Source: Hermodice carunculata (taxonomy: Eukaryota; Annelida; Polychaeta; Eunicida; Amphinomidae). Taken from it: a DNA stretch of 64,000 nucleotides. Both the position numbers and the translations under genes were made by a program. Below are positions 23,449 to 32,971 of this stretch, in pieces; the stretch's first letter is position 1, and each line of letters opens with the position of its first letter. The notes beneath the pieces are model-generated. The model did not search any database and was not told the DNA's origin. It was given only the letters and a program-made list of their open reading frames with translations. Where the stretch lies: the NCBI GenBank assembly GCA_964020975.1, contig OZ026622.1, forward strand, positions 87,841,187-87,905,186. Reading direction: 5' to 3'.

Positions 23449-23630
23449 GTGGTCCCTTTCTTACAAAGCCCCTCCCCCCCCCCCAAGTGCCCCTTATAAG
23501 AGGGGTAGCATATCATGAGGGAGAAAACGAAACAAAAATACCATACTTCCTGCATAGAGGGATGGCCTCTGTAGGAAGGGGGCCCCTAATTGGGGGCAAA
23601 GGTGGGGGTGGCTTTATAGAGGGGAAAGGC
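23449..23630 (+). mobile_element. Family F MITE, degenerate
   Basis: CACAGTGGTCCCTTTCTTAC near the left, AAGTGCCCCTTATAAGAGGG in the body and GGCTTTATAGAGGGGAAAGG near the right. A C run of ten follows the left end. The right terminus is unclear. Confidence 0.5.
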
Positions 23631-23844
23631 TGTATGAAAAACATGGAAACCCCCGACTCGCACTGTATTTTCACTGAACCCCTTAAGTTTCAAGTTGGAG
23701 GCTGATGCAGCAGCTTTCCTGGGCTATGCTTTGGGTCCAAGACAACACTAGTATGCCCTCCAATGCTGCTTCAGGGCTCAATTTGGAATCCAAATTTTTC
23801 TCATAGCAGTTTGTTGAGAAACTAGCAGCATTCAGATGGACAGA

Positions 23845-24270
23845 TGGGTCCAATTTTTGCACATACATTGGTCCTGTGACCTTGAAAATGAGGTCAAGGT
23901 CACCAAAATGTAATCAAGTCAAGAAATGGTGTCAAGGTACAAATAAAGTAAATTTCAGTTTCAGGTGGCCGTTAAGTCTTGAGCAATCATAAACAAATAG
24001 CGGACAGATGGGAACCATAGAGGGAACCACAGACAGATGGGCAGACAACCAGAAAACAAAAATACCACCAACTTTCAGTAAACAAGAGGCCCACATGCCT
24101 AATGCTCTGCTGACAACCATTACCAAAAAATTATTTCCTTTTCTCAAGAGCTTAATGACCTTGAAAAATAGATCAAGGTTACACAATCATTTGCATCTTG
24201 GTGACCCCAAAAGTAGGTTACCAATTACAGTTTTATGTACAATGTCCTCAACTGCAATTTTGATCTAGAG
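23845..24270 (+). repeat. Family J repeats, two adjoining pieces
   Basis: First piece: TTGCACATACATTGGTCCTG, GACCTTGAAAATGAGGTCAA and AAGTCAAGAAATGGTGTCA, with an exact TCAAGGTCA at 23894-23902. Second piece from about 24083: ACAAGAGGCCCACATGCC, TAATGCTCTGCTGACA and GACCTTGAAAAATAGATC. The first matches 32160-32345 and 54770-54985; the second matches 62610-62750. Confidence 0.65.
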
Positions 24271-24433
24271 GCTCAATTCTCTCTGTCATTGATACCCATG
24301 TTACGACCTGCATTACAAACTTACCTCTGCAAACTTTACAGGCCTGGTGACCTTGCAGAACTGTGGCAAGGTCACTGACATTATTTCTGGACCCTTGACG
24401 TCTCGTTTGTCCTGTGATATTGTCCTCTTCCGA

Positions 24434-24515
24434 CAAGAGGGGTTAATATAGGGCCTTGCCCTTCTCCCCAATTGTTTTCTTTGGAATAAAATATGTTTAA
24501 ACCAACATATTACCA
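24434..24515 (+). repeat. Family N repeat, copy 2
   Basis: ACAAGAGGGGTTAATATAGG followed by CCCAATTGTTTTCTTTGG and AATAAAATATGTTTAAACCA. Another J-like GGTGACCTTGCAGAAC piece precedes it. Confidence 0.6.
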
Positions 24516-24539
24516 TTGGACATGATCTATACATGCTAT

Positions 24540-25304
24540 AAATTTGACATGTCTAAGTCAATTATATTTGAAGTAATGGATTTTTTTTTCTTTGATTAAA
24601 GATATTTCAACACACAGTTTCCATCAAAGTACAGGTGGCGCCGCTAGTATCATATGCAACCGAGATTTTGATCTCCTCCACAATCCCACTGAATCTCATG
24701 CATATCTATCAAACATTAAAGATGCTAGCGTGGTCACAAGATTTTGCTGATTTTGATTCATATATTACATAATGCTGTAGCTGGCATTACCAATACCAAA
24801 CTCAACCTAGATTTTCATACACTTGATCATTCCTGAAAGCTATGTGGGGCTTTCTTGAAAACTGTGGACTGTACTGTGCCCACAAGCAAAAGTTCACCGA
24901 AGGACAGATGGACAGACATGAGTGATCATATGAACTCTGTAGCATATGTTCAGCAGATCTAAGAATGGCTCCCCCTCCCGCCTTCATCTGCATACTCTTA
25001 GTGTTCATTCAAAAATGATGAAATGTTAATCTATCCTTTCATACTCATGTACACATAACACATAACAGTGAACTCAATTCCCAGCATGAACATGAAAAGT
25101 ACTGGGTGCTTGTCCTCAAGTTAACTGGTGAGCCAGTTAAAACTTGTCATCATTCATGAATACTGATCTGTAGCACAAGTGTTCTCTGACTTCACCTCTT
25201 GTAAGTGCAATGTCTTTGTTTGGATGTTTTTATAAGCTTGACCACTTCTGAGAGGAAAGTAACAATGTGAAAGTCAAGCTCTGGTACATGAGTGAAATGG
25301 AGTA
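24540..25304. other. No gene recognised
   Basis: AT-rich DNA; a poorly preserved J-like fragment (CAAAAGTTCACCGAAGGACAGATGGACAGAC region) near 24880-24915. Confidence 0.55.
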
Positions 25305-25485
25305 GAGTGAAACCTGTCTTTTGAGACCACCCCCAGGGGTGACCAAATCATGGTCTCTCACGGCAGGTAGTCTTTCATAGAAGGTATAAATAAGGTGAAA
25401 TATACCGAGCAAAGTATCCTAATAAGGTAGGCTGCTAAGGCAAGTGGTCACTGATTTAAGTGGTCTTTCTGGACAGGTTTCACTG
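25305..25485 (+). mobile_element. Family H MITE (TA target)
   Basis: Left AGTGAAACCTGTCTTTTGAG and right TCTTTCTGGACAGGTTTCACTG are inverted; TA lies on each side. Internal GAGACCACC and GTGGTC phrases as in the copy at 29530. Confidence 0.8.
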
Positions 25486-25487
25486 TA

Positions 25488-26290
25488 CATATAAAATTAG
25501 ATTGGCGATCAGATCAGTACTAATGTCATACAATTGTATTCGCTTGTGTGACATGTGCCAGGCCCACTGAGATAAGGACAGTCTCTACACCATGATGGTC
25601 TGTGTAGATGTCTGTTTGTACCCCAAAATAGAGCTTAACACCATCACAATGAACAGATATGTGATGGTTGTTGGTCTCAAATTCATCTCCATCATTTCAC
25701 GCCTGTATTCACAAGTGGGAGTTCCACAACATTCAGTATTTGGGATTAGCATCAGGGATCAACATGTTCATCATGGGTATTGTAAGATATGAATCCACAC
25801 AAATATACTTTTTTTTCTAGTTTTCCCACATAGAGACACGTAATTCCTTCTTGCTCAATATATAAACACTTAGCTCTTAAGGAAAAACATCTGGTTCAGT
25901 GCTATTTTGAGGGTGGTTGTAAAGATTCTATCACAAAACAATCAATATGGATAAAAACTGCCACAAACTATACATTTTTGGAAAGCTAACAAACCAGTGA
26001 TTTGTTTTCTCACACTGTCCTGTGTGCTTGTTGTCATATGTTTATACAGCAATCGTACCAAGTGCTGTCCTCTTTTTCAAAGAACCTTGAAAACTTTTTT
26101 GTTTTCTGATATAAAGACATTAAATTTGTGCCAAACTGTTCATAACAATGTCAACTGAAAAAGCGTGCACTGAAATACTGAATGTTGTAGACGCCCCACT
26201 TTTGGATACAGTCGTGAGATGATGCAGATGAAACTTAGACCAATTTAACCATCACATATCTGTTCATTCTGGTGGTGTTAAGCTTAAGGT
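25488..26290. other. No gene recognised
   Basis: AT-rich DNA with no repeats or convincing open frames. Confidence 0.55.
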
Positions 26291-27066
26291 CCTAGCTGTC
26301 CCTCATTGTCACTTAGATACTTAGTTCCCAGTTGTCCCTCATTGTCACTTGGATACTTAGTTCCCAGCTGTCCCTCACTGTCACTTAGATACTTAGTTCC
26401 CAGTTGTCCCTCATTGTCACTTAGATACTTAGTTCCCAGTTGTCCCTCATTGTCACTTAGATACTTAGTTCCCAGTTGTCCCTCATTGTCACTTAGATAC
26501 TTAGTTCCAGTTGTCCCTCATTGTCACTTGGATACTTAGTTCCCAGCTGTCCCTCATTGTCACTTAGATACTTAGTTCCCAGTTGTCCCTCATTGTCACT
26601 TAGATACTTAGTTCCCAGTTGTCCCTCATTGTCACTTGGATACTTAGTTCCCAGTTGTCCCTCATTGTCACTTAGACACTAAGTTCCAGTTGTCCCTCAT
26701 TGTCACTTAGATACTTAGTTCCCAGTTGTCCCTCATTGTCACTTAGATACTTAGTTTCCATTTGTCCCTCATTGTCACTTAGATACTCAGTTCCCAGTTG
26801 TCCCTCACTGTCACTTAGATATGTAATTCCCATTTGTCCCTCATTGTCACTTAGATACTTAGTTCCCATTTGTCCCTCATTGTCACTTAGATACTTAGCT
26901 CCAAGATGTCCCTCATTGTCACTTAGATACTTAGTTCCCAGTTGTCCCTCAGTTCCCAGTTGTCCCTTATTGTCACTCAGATACTTAGTTCCCAGTTGTC
27001 CCTCATTGTCACTTAGATACTTAGTTCCCAGTTGTCCCTCATTGTCACTTACATACTTAGTTCCTA
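26291..27066. repeat. 36-bp minisatellite, about 22 units
   Basis: Unit TTAGTTCCCAGTTGTCCC followed by TCATTGTCACTTAGATAC, repeated head to tail. Most units differ by 0-3 bases; recurring variants (CAGCTG for CAGTTG, TTGGATAC for TTAGATAC, CATTTG) suggest higher-order exchange. One unit is 35 bp and one is truncated to about 18 bp near 26941. Since 36 is a multiple of three, a 12-residue periodic frame stays open, but it is a by-product. Confidence 0.97.
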
Positions 27067-27290
27067 CTTGTCCCTTTCAGACATTTAGTTCCTAACTGCC
27101 CCTTACTGTCCATTACAGACACTTTGTTCCCACTTGTTCTTCACTATCCATTAGGCATTTAGTTCCCACTGTCAATCATGGGACTTTTCAGACACTTACT
27201 TCCTACTCCTCTATCACTGTCCCTCAGACACTTATTCCTACTCCTTTCTCACTGTACACCAGACACTTGTTTCCTACTTGTCCATCAAGG
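27067..27290. repeat. Decayed edge of the minisatellite
   Basis: Increasingly divergent units (TTCCTACTTGTCCC, AGACACTT..., TCACTGTCC...) continue from the homogeneous array, as expected when array edges escape homogenisation. Confidence 0.75.
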
Positions 27291-27512
27291 CTGGTAACAC
27301 CTTGAACAAGGCAACTACAGCCCACAGATGCCCAGTACCCACAAGGGTATGTTGCTGGGACCAAGGCACTTCACCTGATTCACTTAATTTTCACTCATGA
27401 CATACATTTCAGTCCTGGCATGCTTTGTCTAAGAATTTGTGAAAAAAAAAGTTAAGGAAAAAAAAATCCAAGCTACCTACAGAGTAGTAGTGCACGAATT
27501 TATCACTATGAC

Positions 27513-27703
27513 TAGGGCCTGTATTTTTTCGTTTTTAATGGAAACGGAATCGAATGATGAATTTTTGTCACCTCTGAAACGGATTTTGCTGTTTTGCCTT
27601 AATGTGTTTTACATACAAAGAGAACTACTGAAATGGAATTTGGAAATTTCTGGATGGTGAAACGGAATTTCTAGTTTTTTGAAAGGGAAAAATACAGGCC
27701 CTA
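27513..27703. mobile_element. Element K, hAT-like MITE, 191 bp
   Basis: Ends TAGGGCCTGTATTTTTTC and the inverted GGGAAAAATACAGGCCCTA, flanked exactly by TATGAC (27507-27512 and 27704-27709). Internal ACGGAAT motifs recur on both sides (near 27544 and 27662). Ends of TAGGGnnTG type suggest hAT; the 6-bp target is shorter than the usual 8. Confidence 0.8.
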
Positions 27704-27920
27704 TATGACCCAGTTTTTGGTACATCATACATGACACACTCATGGGTTCTGTGTGTGTGAAGTTTCATGATACTACAGTTCACGTGTTGTAGTCTGCATA
27801 TGAGCCTTAGTACTGCTTTACCCACTGACATGTAAATATATATATAGTAAACAATAGTAATATATACCTTTGCTGAATGTAATACAAACTTAACTTTCAT
27901 CATAAATCAGAAAGATGCAA

Positions 27921-28046
27921 GGACAGCTGCAGCATGACTTGCCAGGCAGTGCCAGAACCGTTGACTTAAGACTATAGTCATGTTGGTACTTGAATGAAAG
28001 CTCTTTTTTGTGAAGAATTTAAATATGCAATTGTCATCTCAAGTCT
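27921..28046 (+). mobile_element. Family A fragment starting at the hairpin tip
   Basis: Begins inside the hairpin loop (GGACAGCTGCAGCATGACTT), so it keeps one arm and the right arm (CATGTTGGTACTTGAATGAA) but lacks the left half and the right terminus. A J-like scrap follows at about 28068-28120. Confidence 0.8.
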
Positions 28047-28406
28047 AGTGAACAACTTTGGAAAAACTTAACCTGATGTGCATCCCCACGAACTTTGAAG
28101 AAAATCCAAAATGCTTAATCCTAACATTTTCACAATTCTCAGAATCTATTAAAGCATCAATGATACCAGCACGACCTAAATGAATCGTTGAAAATTCAAT
28201 CACCACCACTCAGTATCCTTGGAATCTTTATTGATCCTACTGACATTGTCATTACTACGTTTTTCACACAACAATCCCTATTCTGTCATCGTATCTAAAC
28301 TGAAACCATTATAATCACATGGAACACATCATAATCATATACATAGTAATCTTAATGCACTCAATTCCTATAAAAGCTCTTTGCCTTAGGTTTACATGTT
28401 ATTCCT

Positions 28407-28656
28407 TTAACTCATTCCATATTGTGGTGACAGGCATTGGTCAGTGGTTCTGGCACTGCCTGGCAAGTCATGCTGCAGCTGCCCATGCAGCAGCTGCAGC
28501 ATGACATGCCAGGCAGTGCCAGAACCACTGACTTCAGACTACAGGCATGTTGGTACTTGATTGAAAGCTCTTTTCATGAAGAAATTAAATATGCAATTGT
28601 CATCTTAAGTCTAGGTAAACATACAGAAAAATCAGGGACTGGTATGGAATGAGTTA
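28407..28656 (+). mobile_element. Family A TTAA MITE, whole
   Basis: TTAACTCATTCCATA at the left and TATGGAATGAGTTAA at the right: 15-bp perfect inverted ends including TTAA. The hairpin occupies about 28440-28532, near the left end (GTCAGTGGTTCTGGCACTGC ... GCAGTGCCAGAACCACTGAC). Total 250 bp. Confidence 0.92.
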
Positions 28657-29529
28657 AGGATTGTTTAACACAGCTTCCTGAGCTCCACACCCCTAAGGAT
28701 AGCCAACCATCAAATCTGCTTTTTAGGCCTTGCTGATACTGAGCGCAGGCCCTGGAATCAAGGCTGCAGCAAGTAACAGAGTAATATTTTTAATATAAAT
28801 GTGTACATGTATGCATGAGGATCACCTGAACTTTATTTTACAAGATATCCTCCAACCTTCTTTCTTCTACGGATAGACATATTTAAAGCAACAGCTTCCA
28901 CAAATGAAACTTAAAACCATAGTTTCACAGTTATATTTACACCATGATGTCTCAGTTTATTTACTTAATGTTGTCATGCGCTGGGGGAGACGTTAACGCT
29001 TATTGATTCTAATAATGAGCTTTTATAGGCATTATAAAAATGGCCTTGTCAGATGCCCAAGTTCTAACCCTGTGCTGGTTTCCCTGCCGCTGGACTGGAT
29101 CCATGACAATAAGTGTAGTAACTCTGGTGATCAGCTAAACTGAGAGCGCCTTATCTCCCTAATCTTGTCACTCACTGCAGAAATACTAACCTTTCCCTAA
29201 AGTACCCTCATTTCTGGATTCATGTGGGTTTTTTTTTTAATGATTTTTAACAGGACAATGCCATGTCGTAAGGTTTCTTGACAGAGGTGTAATTTCAGGA
29301 AGCAGATTTGGTAATCATGTGAAGTAGATATGTTGGTAGCTCTTGATTTAGTGTATTTACATTCTTAGCCAAGTGAAATTGGTGCTGTTTATTTCACCCC
29401 AAGTCATACTTCCAACAAACAGGGCTACACATGCTACTTCCCTTCGTAATTTTGGTTGGTCTATAAGTTCTGGTTGAATATACACAGACAACTTCCTGTT
29501 AAGTCTTATACCCAGATGATGGCTAACTA
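28657..29529. other. No gene recognised
   Basis: Unique-looking DNA with a T run near 29230-29238. Confidence 0.6.
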
Positions 29530-29709
29530 CAGTGAAACCTGTTTTGAGAGACCACTGTAATGAAAGACCACCTGCCTTTTAAGACCATATTTCCAAAGTC
29601 CCTTTTGCTATCTCTCCCATGTTATTACACCTCCATTGAGAGACCACCTGACTTATGTGACCACTATTTGGCTTGCTCTAGGGGTGGTCTTTCAAAACAG
29701 GTTTCACTG
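29530..29709. mobile_element. Family H MITE, whole, 180 bp
   Basis: CAGTGAAACCTGTTTTGAGA at the left and TCTTTCAAAACAGGTTTCACTG at the right, with TA on both sides (29528-29529 and 29710-29711). Internal pairs of GAAAGACCACC/GAGAGACCACC make the whole element nearly self-complementary. Confidence 0.9.
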
Positions 29710-29711
29710 TA

Positions 29712-30815
29712 TTAGGGAAACGGCTGCAAGTTGGCAGAAATGAAAAAAAAACAGATTTGATTGTTCCTCTTAGATCGAAAATTATTAAATTGAAAGTTAC
29801 TCTGGCTGTCAGGCAGTGAGCTAGAGACAGGTGCTCCTTGTCAGTTGGTGGCCGATTACAATCATAATAACTGACCAGTTTTATCTTACACGTATGTTTT
29901 CATGTGGCATTGTCACATTTCCAGCCTTTCTGTCAAAGTATTGTCATGAAAAACAAAAACAAATTTGCCTCCTACAGAATTGAAGCAATTTAATTCTGCC
30001 ACCTCCCGCCATGGGACCTGCCACCTTTCAACCAGAGAAGACAAGAACAAAGCCACCCAACTGTATTAGAAAACAGGCCTAACATCAAAGTAACCCACAT
30101 GGGGCAACTTAATCAACAAGAAATGATCAGTTCGGTACCAGTCCCTTTTTCATCAACTTACAACAGTGGGTAGCTTCACAAGGTTCAGGATATTGACCAG
30201 AAGAGGTCACCACAAGCAATGTTGGCTAAAATTACCAATTTCCATCACTTTCAAAGCCTACAATTTCCATTCAAATATCTCATTGACTTTCCATGTTAGT
30301 GACTGAACAGAGAACACGAGCCTCCAGTGGAACCATAAGGGGTACCTGGCCACGTATCTAAAGTGTCAGTGGCAAAAAATGGACAAATTGACAATTTCTT
30401 AATATCAAATGCAATTTGTATGATACACAAATCTGAATATCCAGACTCATATGTGCATGGATTTAATAATCAAAACTTGCCTGATCAAAGCATTGCCCAA
30501 GAGTCCAAGTCTAGAGACTGAACTCTAATATTTCTGGTATAATGCAATTTTGATGGCTGCAGGAGCCCAGAGTTGGACTTCTTTCCAACTTATTATAGCC
30601 ATAGAAATGGGATATATAAAGGGATGAAAAATGGTTGTATTGATGGATGAATGGATGGGGATAGTGGAAGAATGAAGTGAGGCAGATAAAGGTAAAGAAG
30701 TGGACAGACGGACAGGAAAGATGACGAAACAGCATCTAACTACACAGTATGTCACCATGATCTTTTGAAATTTATTCTATGAAATATGTGAACGATGAAC
30801 CACAAGTGAACAAGA

Positions 30816-30816
<1 letters not shown>
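29712..30816. other. No gene recognised
   Basis: AT-rich DNA, with a degenerate GGATGGAT/GACAGACGGACAG stretch near 30640-30720. Confidence 0.6.
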
Positions 30817-30846
<30 letters not shown>

Positions 30847-30857
30847 CATACATACAT

Positions 30858-30897
<40 letters not shown>

Positions 30898-30912
30898 ACA
30901 TACATACATACA
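30817..30912. repeat. (TACA)n with an embedded (CA)n
   Basis: Perfect TACA units interrupted by about ten CA units, then TACA again. Confidence 0.96.
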
Positions 30913-31071
30913 CGATCTTGACACATCACTACCCACAGCAATATTTTGTGTCAATGAAAGATCAACTTGTCCATCAATCAAGGCCCTGGACTGAAGAAAT
31001 CCTTGACGGTACTCATACCATGGTGACAATTGCCCCTTTCTTACTACAAATTCCTCTCTACTAAATCTTAC

Positions 31072-31173
31072 CTGGGTCCCATAAATATAAACACCACTTT
31101 TGTCAAGATCCCTCGCTTCTGGTCCTACTGGGAAAAACATCTTGAGTAAACTCAATTGGTCAGACTTGTCTTG
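31072..31173 (-). CDS. Candidate internal exon, unknown protein
   Basis: On the minus strand an acceptor (pyrimidine-rich TTTTTTCTCTTGTACTTG, then CAAATAG) ends at 31174 and a canonical donor CAG|GTAAGA begins at 31071. Between them lie exactly 102 bases, 34 codons in phase 0 with no stop; an in-frame TAG forms the acceptor itself, so the frame needs splicing. The peptide includes SLLKMFFPVGPEARDLDKSG followed by VYIYGTQ, which looks protein-like but which I cannot place in a family. No partner exon could be joined to it. A competing plus-strand micro-exon reading exists next to it, so chance is a real alternative. Confidence 0.3.
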
Positions 31174-31174
31174 C

Positions 31175-32159
31175 TATTTGCAGAATCAAGTACAAGAGAA
31201 AAAATGTTTTAATTGGGGAGCACCTGCCCAGGAGGTGAGGAGAGGAAGGACGAGACAATGTGCTTTATCCTTGAGCCTGAGGATTATTGATCAGATCTGC
31301 CGTTATTTATCTGCTGTATACTTGAGCACACAACGCGTTGTAAATAAGTCACCAGAAAACTCATCAAATGCTTTTCATGCTAAACTGGTATCGCGTTTCA
31401 CAATGAACTTGGCGGTTTCATTCAACAAAACTGAAGAGGCTGCACAACACTGCCTATGCCCAGCAGACTTCCATTCCGCATCACATAACTAAATAATAAC
31501 TCGCTACGGAACAATAACTTGAAAAGCGCCAGGTAAGCGCTTTTTCCAAAGCAAGTCAACAGAGTTGTGGTGAATATTGCATTGGAAGAAGTGACGATGT
31601 ACCTCCCTTTGTTGTTTCATGAATACCAAATAAATTGTTTAAGCACCCAGTAACAGTAAATGTTTTCATCATTTCAGGGAACATCTCTTTGACAATATCA
31701 GGCATGTATATCAAAGGGTCTGCATTTGTCTCACAAACACCAAAACCTTTTGAAAATATTTTTCCAGCATATCTAAGTATATTTTCTGTTAGATCTACTA
31801 CCACTAAAGCAAATGATAAAAATTACATTACAAATACACCAGATGAATAACGAATGCAGAACAAATACTGTGTATGCTACTGAAGATATTTCCATTAATC
31901 CAGAGTGGGCAATGGATGGAAATATCATTTGAAGAAAGCTCCCTTTATTATTTATCTGCTGACATATTTTATAATTCAAGCAATCAGTATTTAAAGTGAC
32001 ATACATCCCACCCCCATATTAGAAAAATGGAATAATCTGCCTGAGGGGCCAAGCTGATTGACACTATCATGAGGGTGAAATGGAAGAGTTAAAAACTTTT
32101 CGACTATTGATAGTAATCCTGTCTTGAAATAAGAGGTGCTTCAATGCAATGCATTGACT
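31175..32159. other. No gene recognised; local CpG-richer patch
   Basis: Between about 31320 and 31550 CpG-containing words (CAACGCGTTG, TATCGCGTTTC, AGCGCCAG|GTAAGCGC) are more common than nearby. A plus-strand donor-like site at 31535 follows sequence with stops in all frames. I cannot support a gene. Confidence 0.45.
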
Positions 32160-32345
32160 GATACACCTACCTTTGCACATACATGGGTCCTGCGACATTG
32201 ACAATGAAGTCAATGTCACCAAGATTTAATTAAGTCAAGAAATGGTGTCACTATACAAACAAGGTAAATTTGAAAATCAAGTAGCCAGTATATCTTAAGA
32301 TATTATAGTCATAAACCAATGGTGGATGGAAAAAATCATGGACTA
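32160..32345 (+). repeat. Family J repeat
   Basis: TTTGCACATACATGGGTCCTG, AATGAAGTCAATGTCACCAA and TCAAGAAATGGTGTCACTAT match 23845-24000. The TCAAGGTCA core has diverged to TCAATGTCA. Confidence 0.7.
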
Positions 32346-32732
32346 ATGGGCAGCCAAACACAAAATGCTCCCACTGCCCCATCAGGGTGGACTCATGAAA
32401 ACACTTCTACCAGTTGTAACCCTGTTCTGAGGGCCAACGTCTGGGAAACTTTCCCTGGTATTTCGCAAAGCCTTTGTCCCTGCAATGACAGACCCACCTG
32501 TGTGAAATTTAAAAACAAAAACAAAAAAACAAACAAAGAAAACACCCATGGATGGTCTTTCTTACTCTATGAAAGAGCAGTACCGGGAACTCGCCTCAAT
32601 ATGCAGGTAGCCCTCAAGTCACTGCTCCCCTTCCTAGTCAGAATAAATGGGTTGGGGGGCTCACCATTCTGAGCAAACCTGGGGCATACCATGATGGGTC
32701 TCACTAAAAGCTTTCAGCAGAACTGGTTTCTA

Positions 32733-32971
32733 TTAACCCTTAAAGTGCTGACTTAAGATTGAGTCAACAGCTTTCCTCGGGACACTTTGCGCGCATTGCG
32801 CGCAAAGTGTCCCGAGGAAAGCTATTGACTAAGACTACTTTTTGCTTCAGACAAGGCTTGCTGGTATTTGAATGAAAGGTATCTTCATGAGGAATTTGAC
32901 TCTTTTAACCATTATATGTTTAATGGTAATGAGAAAGCAACTATAGCAGTGATTAGCACTTTAAGGGTTAA
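32733..32971 (+). mobile_element. Family B2 TTAA MITE, whole
   Basis: TTAACCCTTAAAGTGC at the left and GCACTTTAAGGGTTAA at the right are perfect inverted ends with TTAA. The hairpin has 33-nt arms (GTCAACAGCTTTCCTCGGGA then CACTTTGCGCGCA) with one mismatch and a 1-nt spacer. The right arm GCTGGTATTTGAATGAAAGG links it to family B. Confidence 0.92.

Noticed and set aside
26291-27066. CRISPR-like array
   Set aside because: Repeats are contiguous with no spacers, in eukaryotic DNA; it is a minisatellite.
26306-27095. Periodic open frames (SLRYLVPSCPSL) on both strands
   Set aside because: The 36-bp minisatellite unit is a multiple of three and lacks stops; no start context, no flanking coding sequence.
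30772-31071. Minus-strand frame continuing past the candidate exon at 31072
   Set aside because: Beyond the donor it is ordinary intron-like sequence that runs into the (TACA)n tract.
31192-31242. 51-bp plus-strand micro-exon between an acceptor and GAG|GTGAGG
   Set aside because: Adjacent to an equally good opposite-strand reading; short length makes chance likely.
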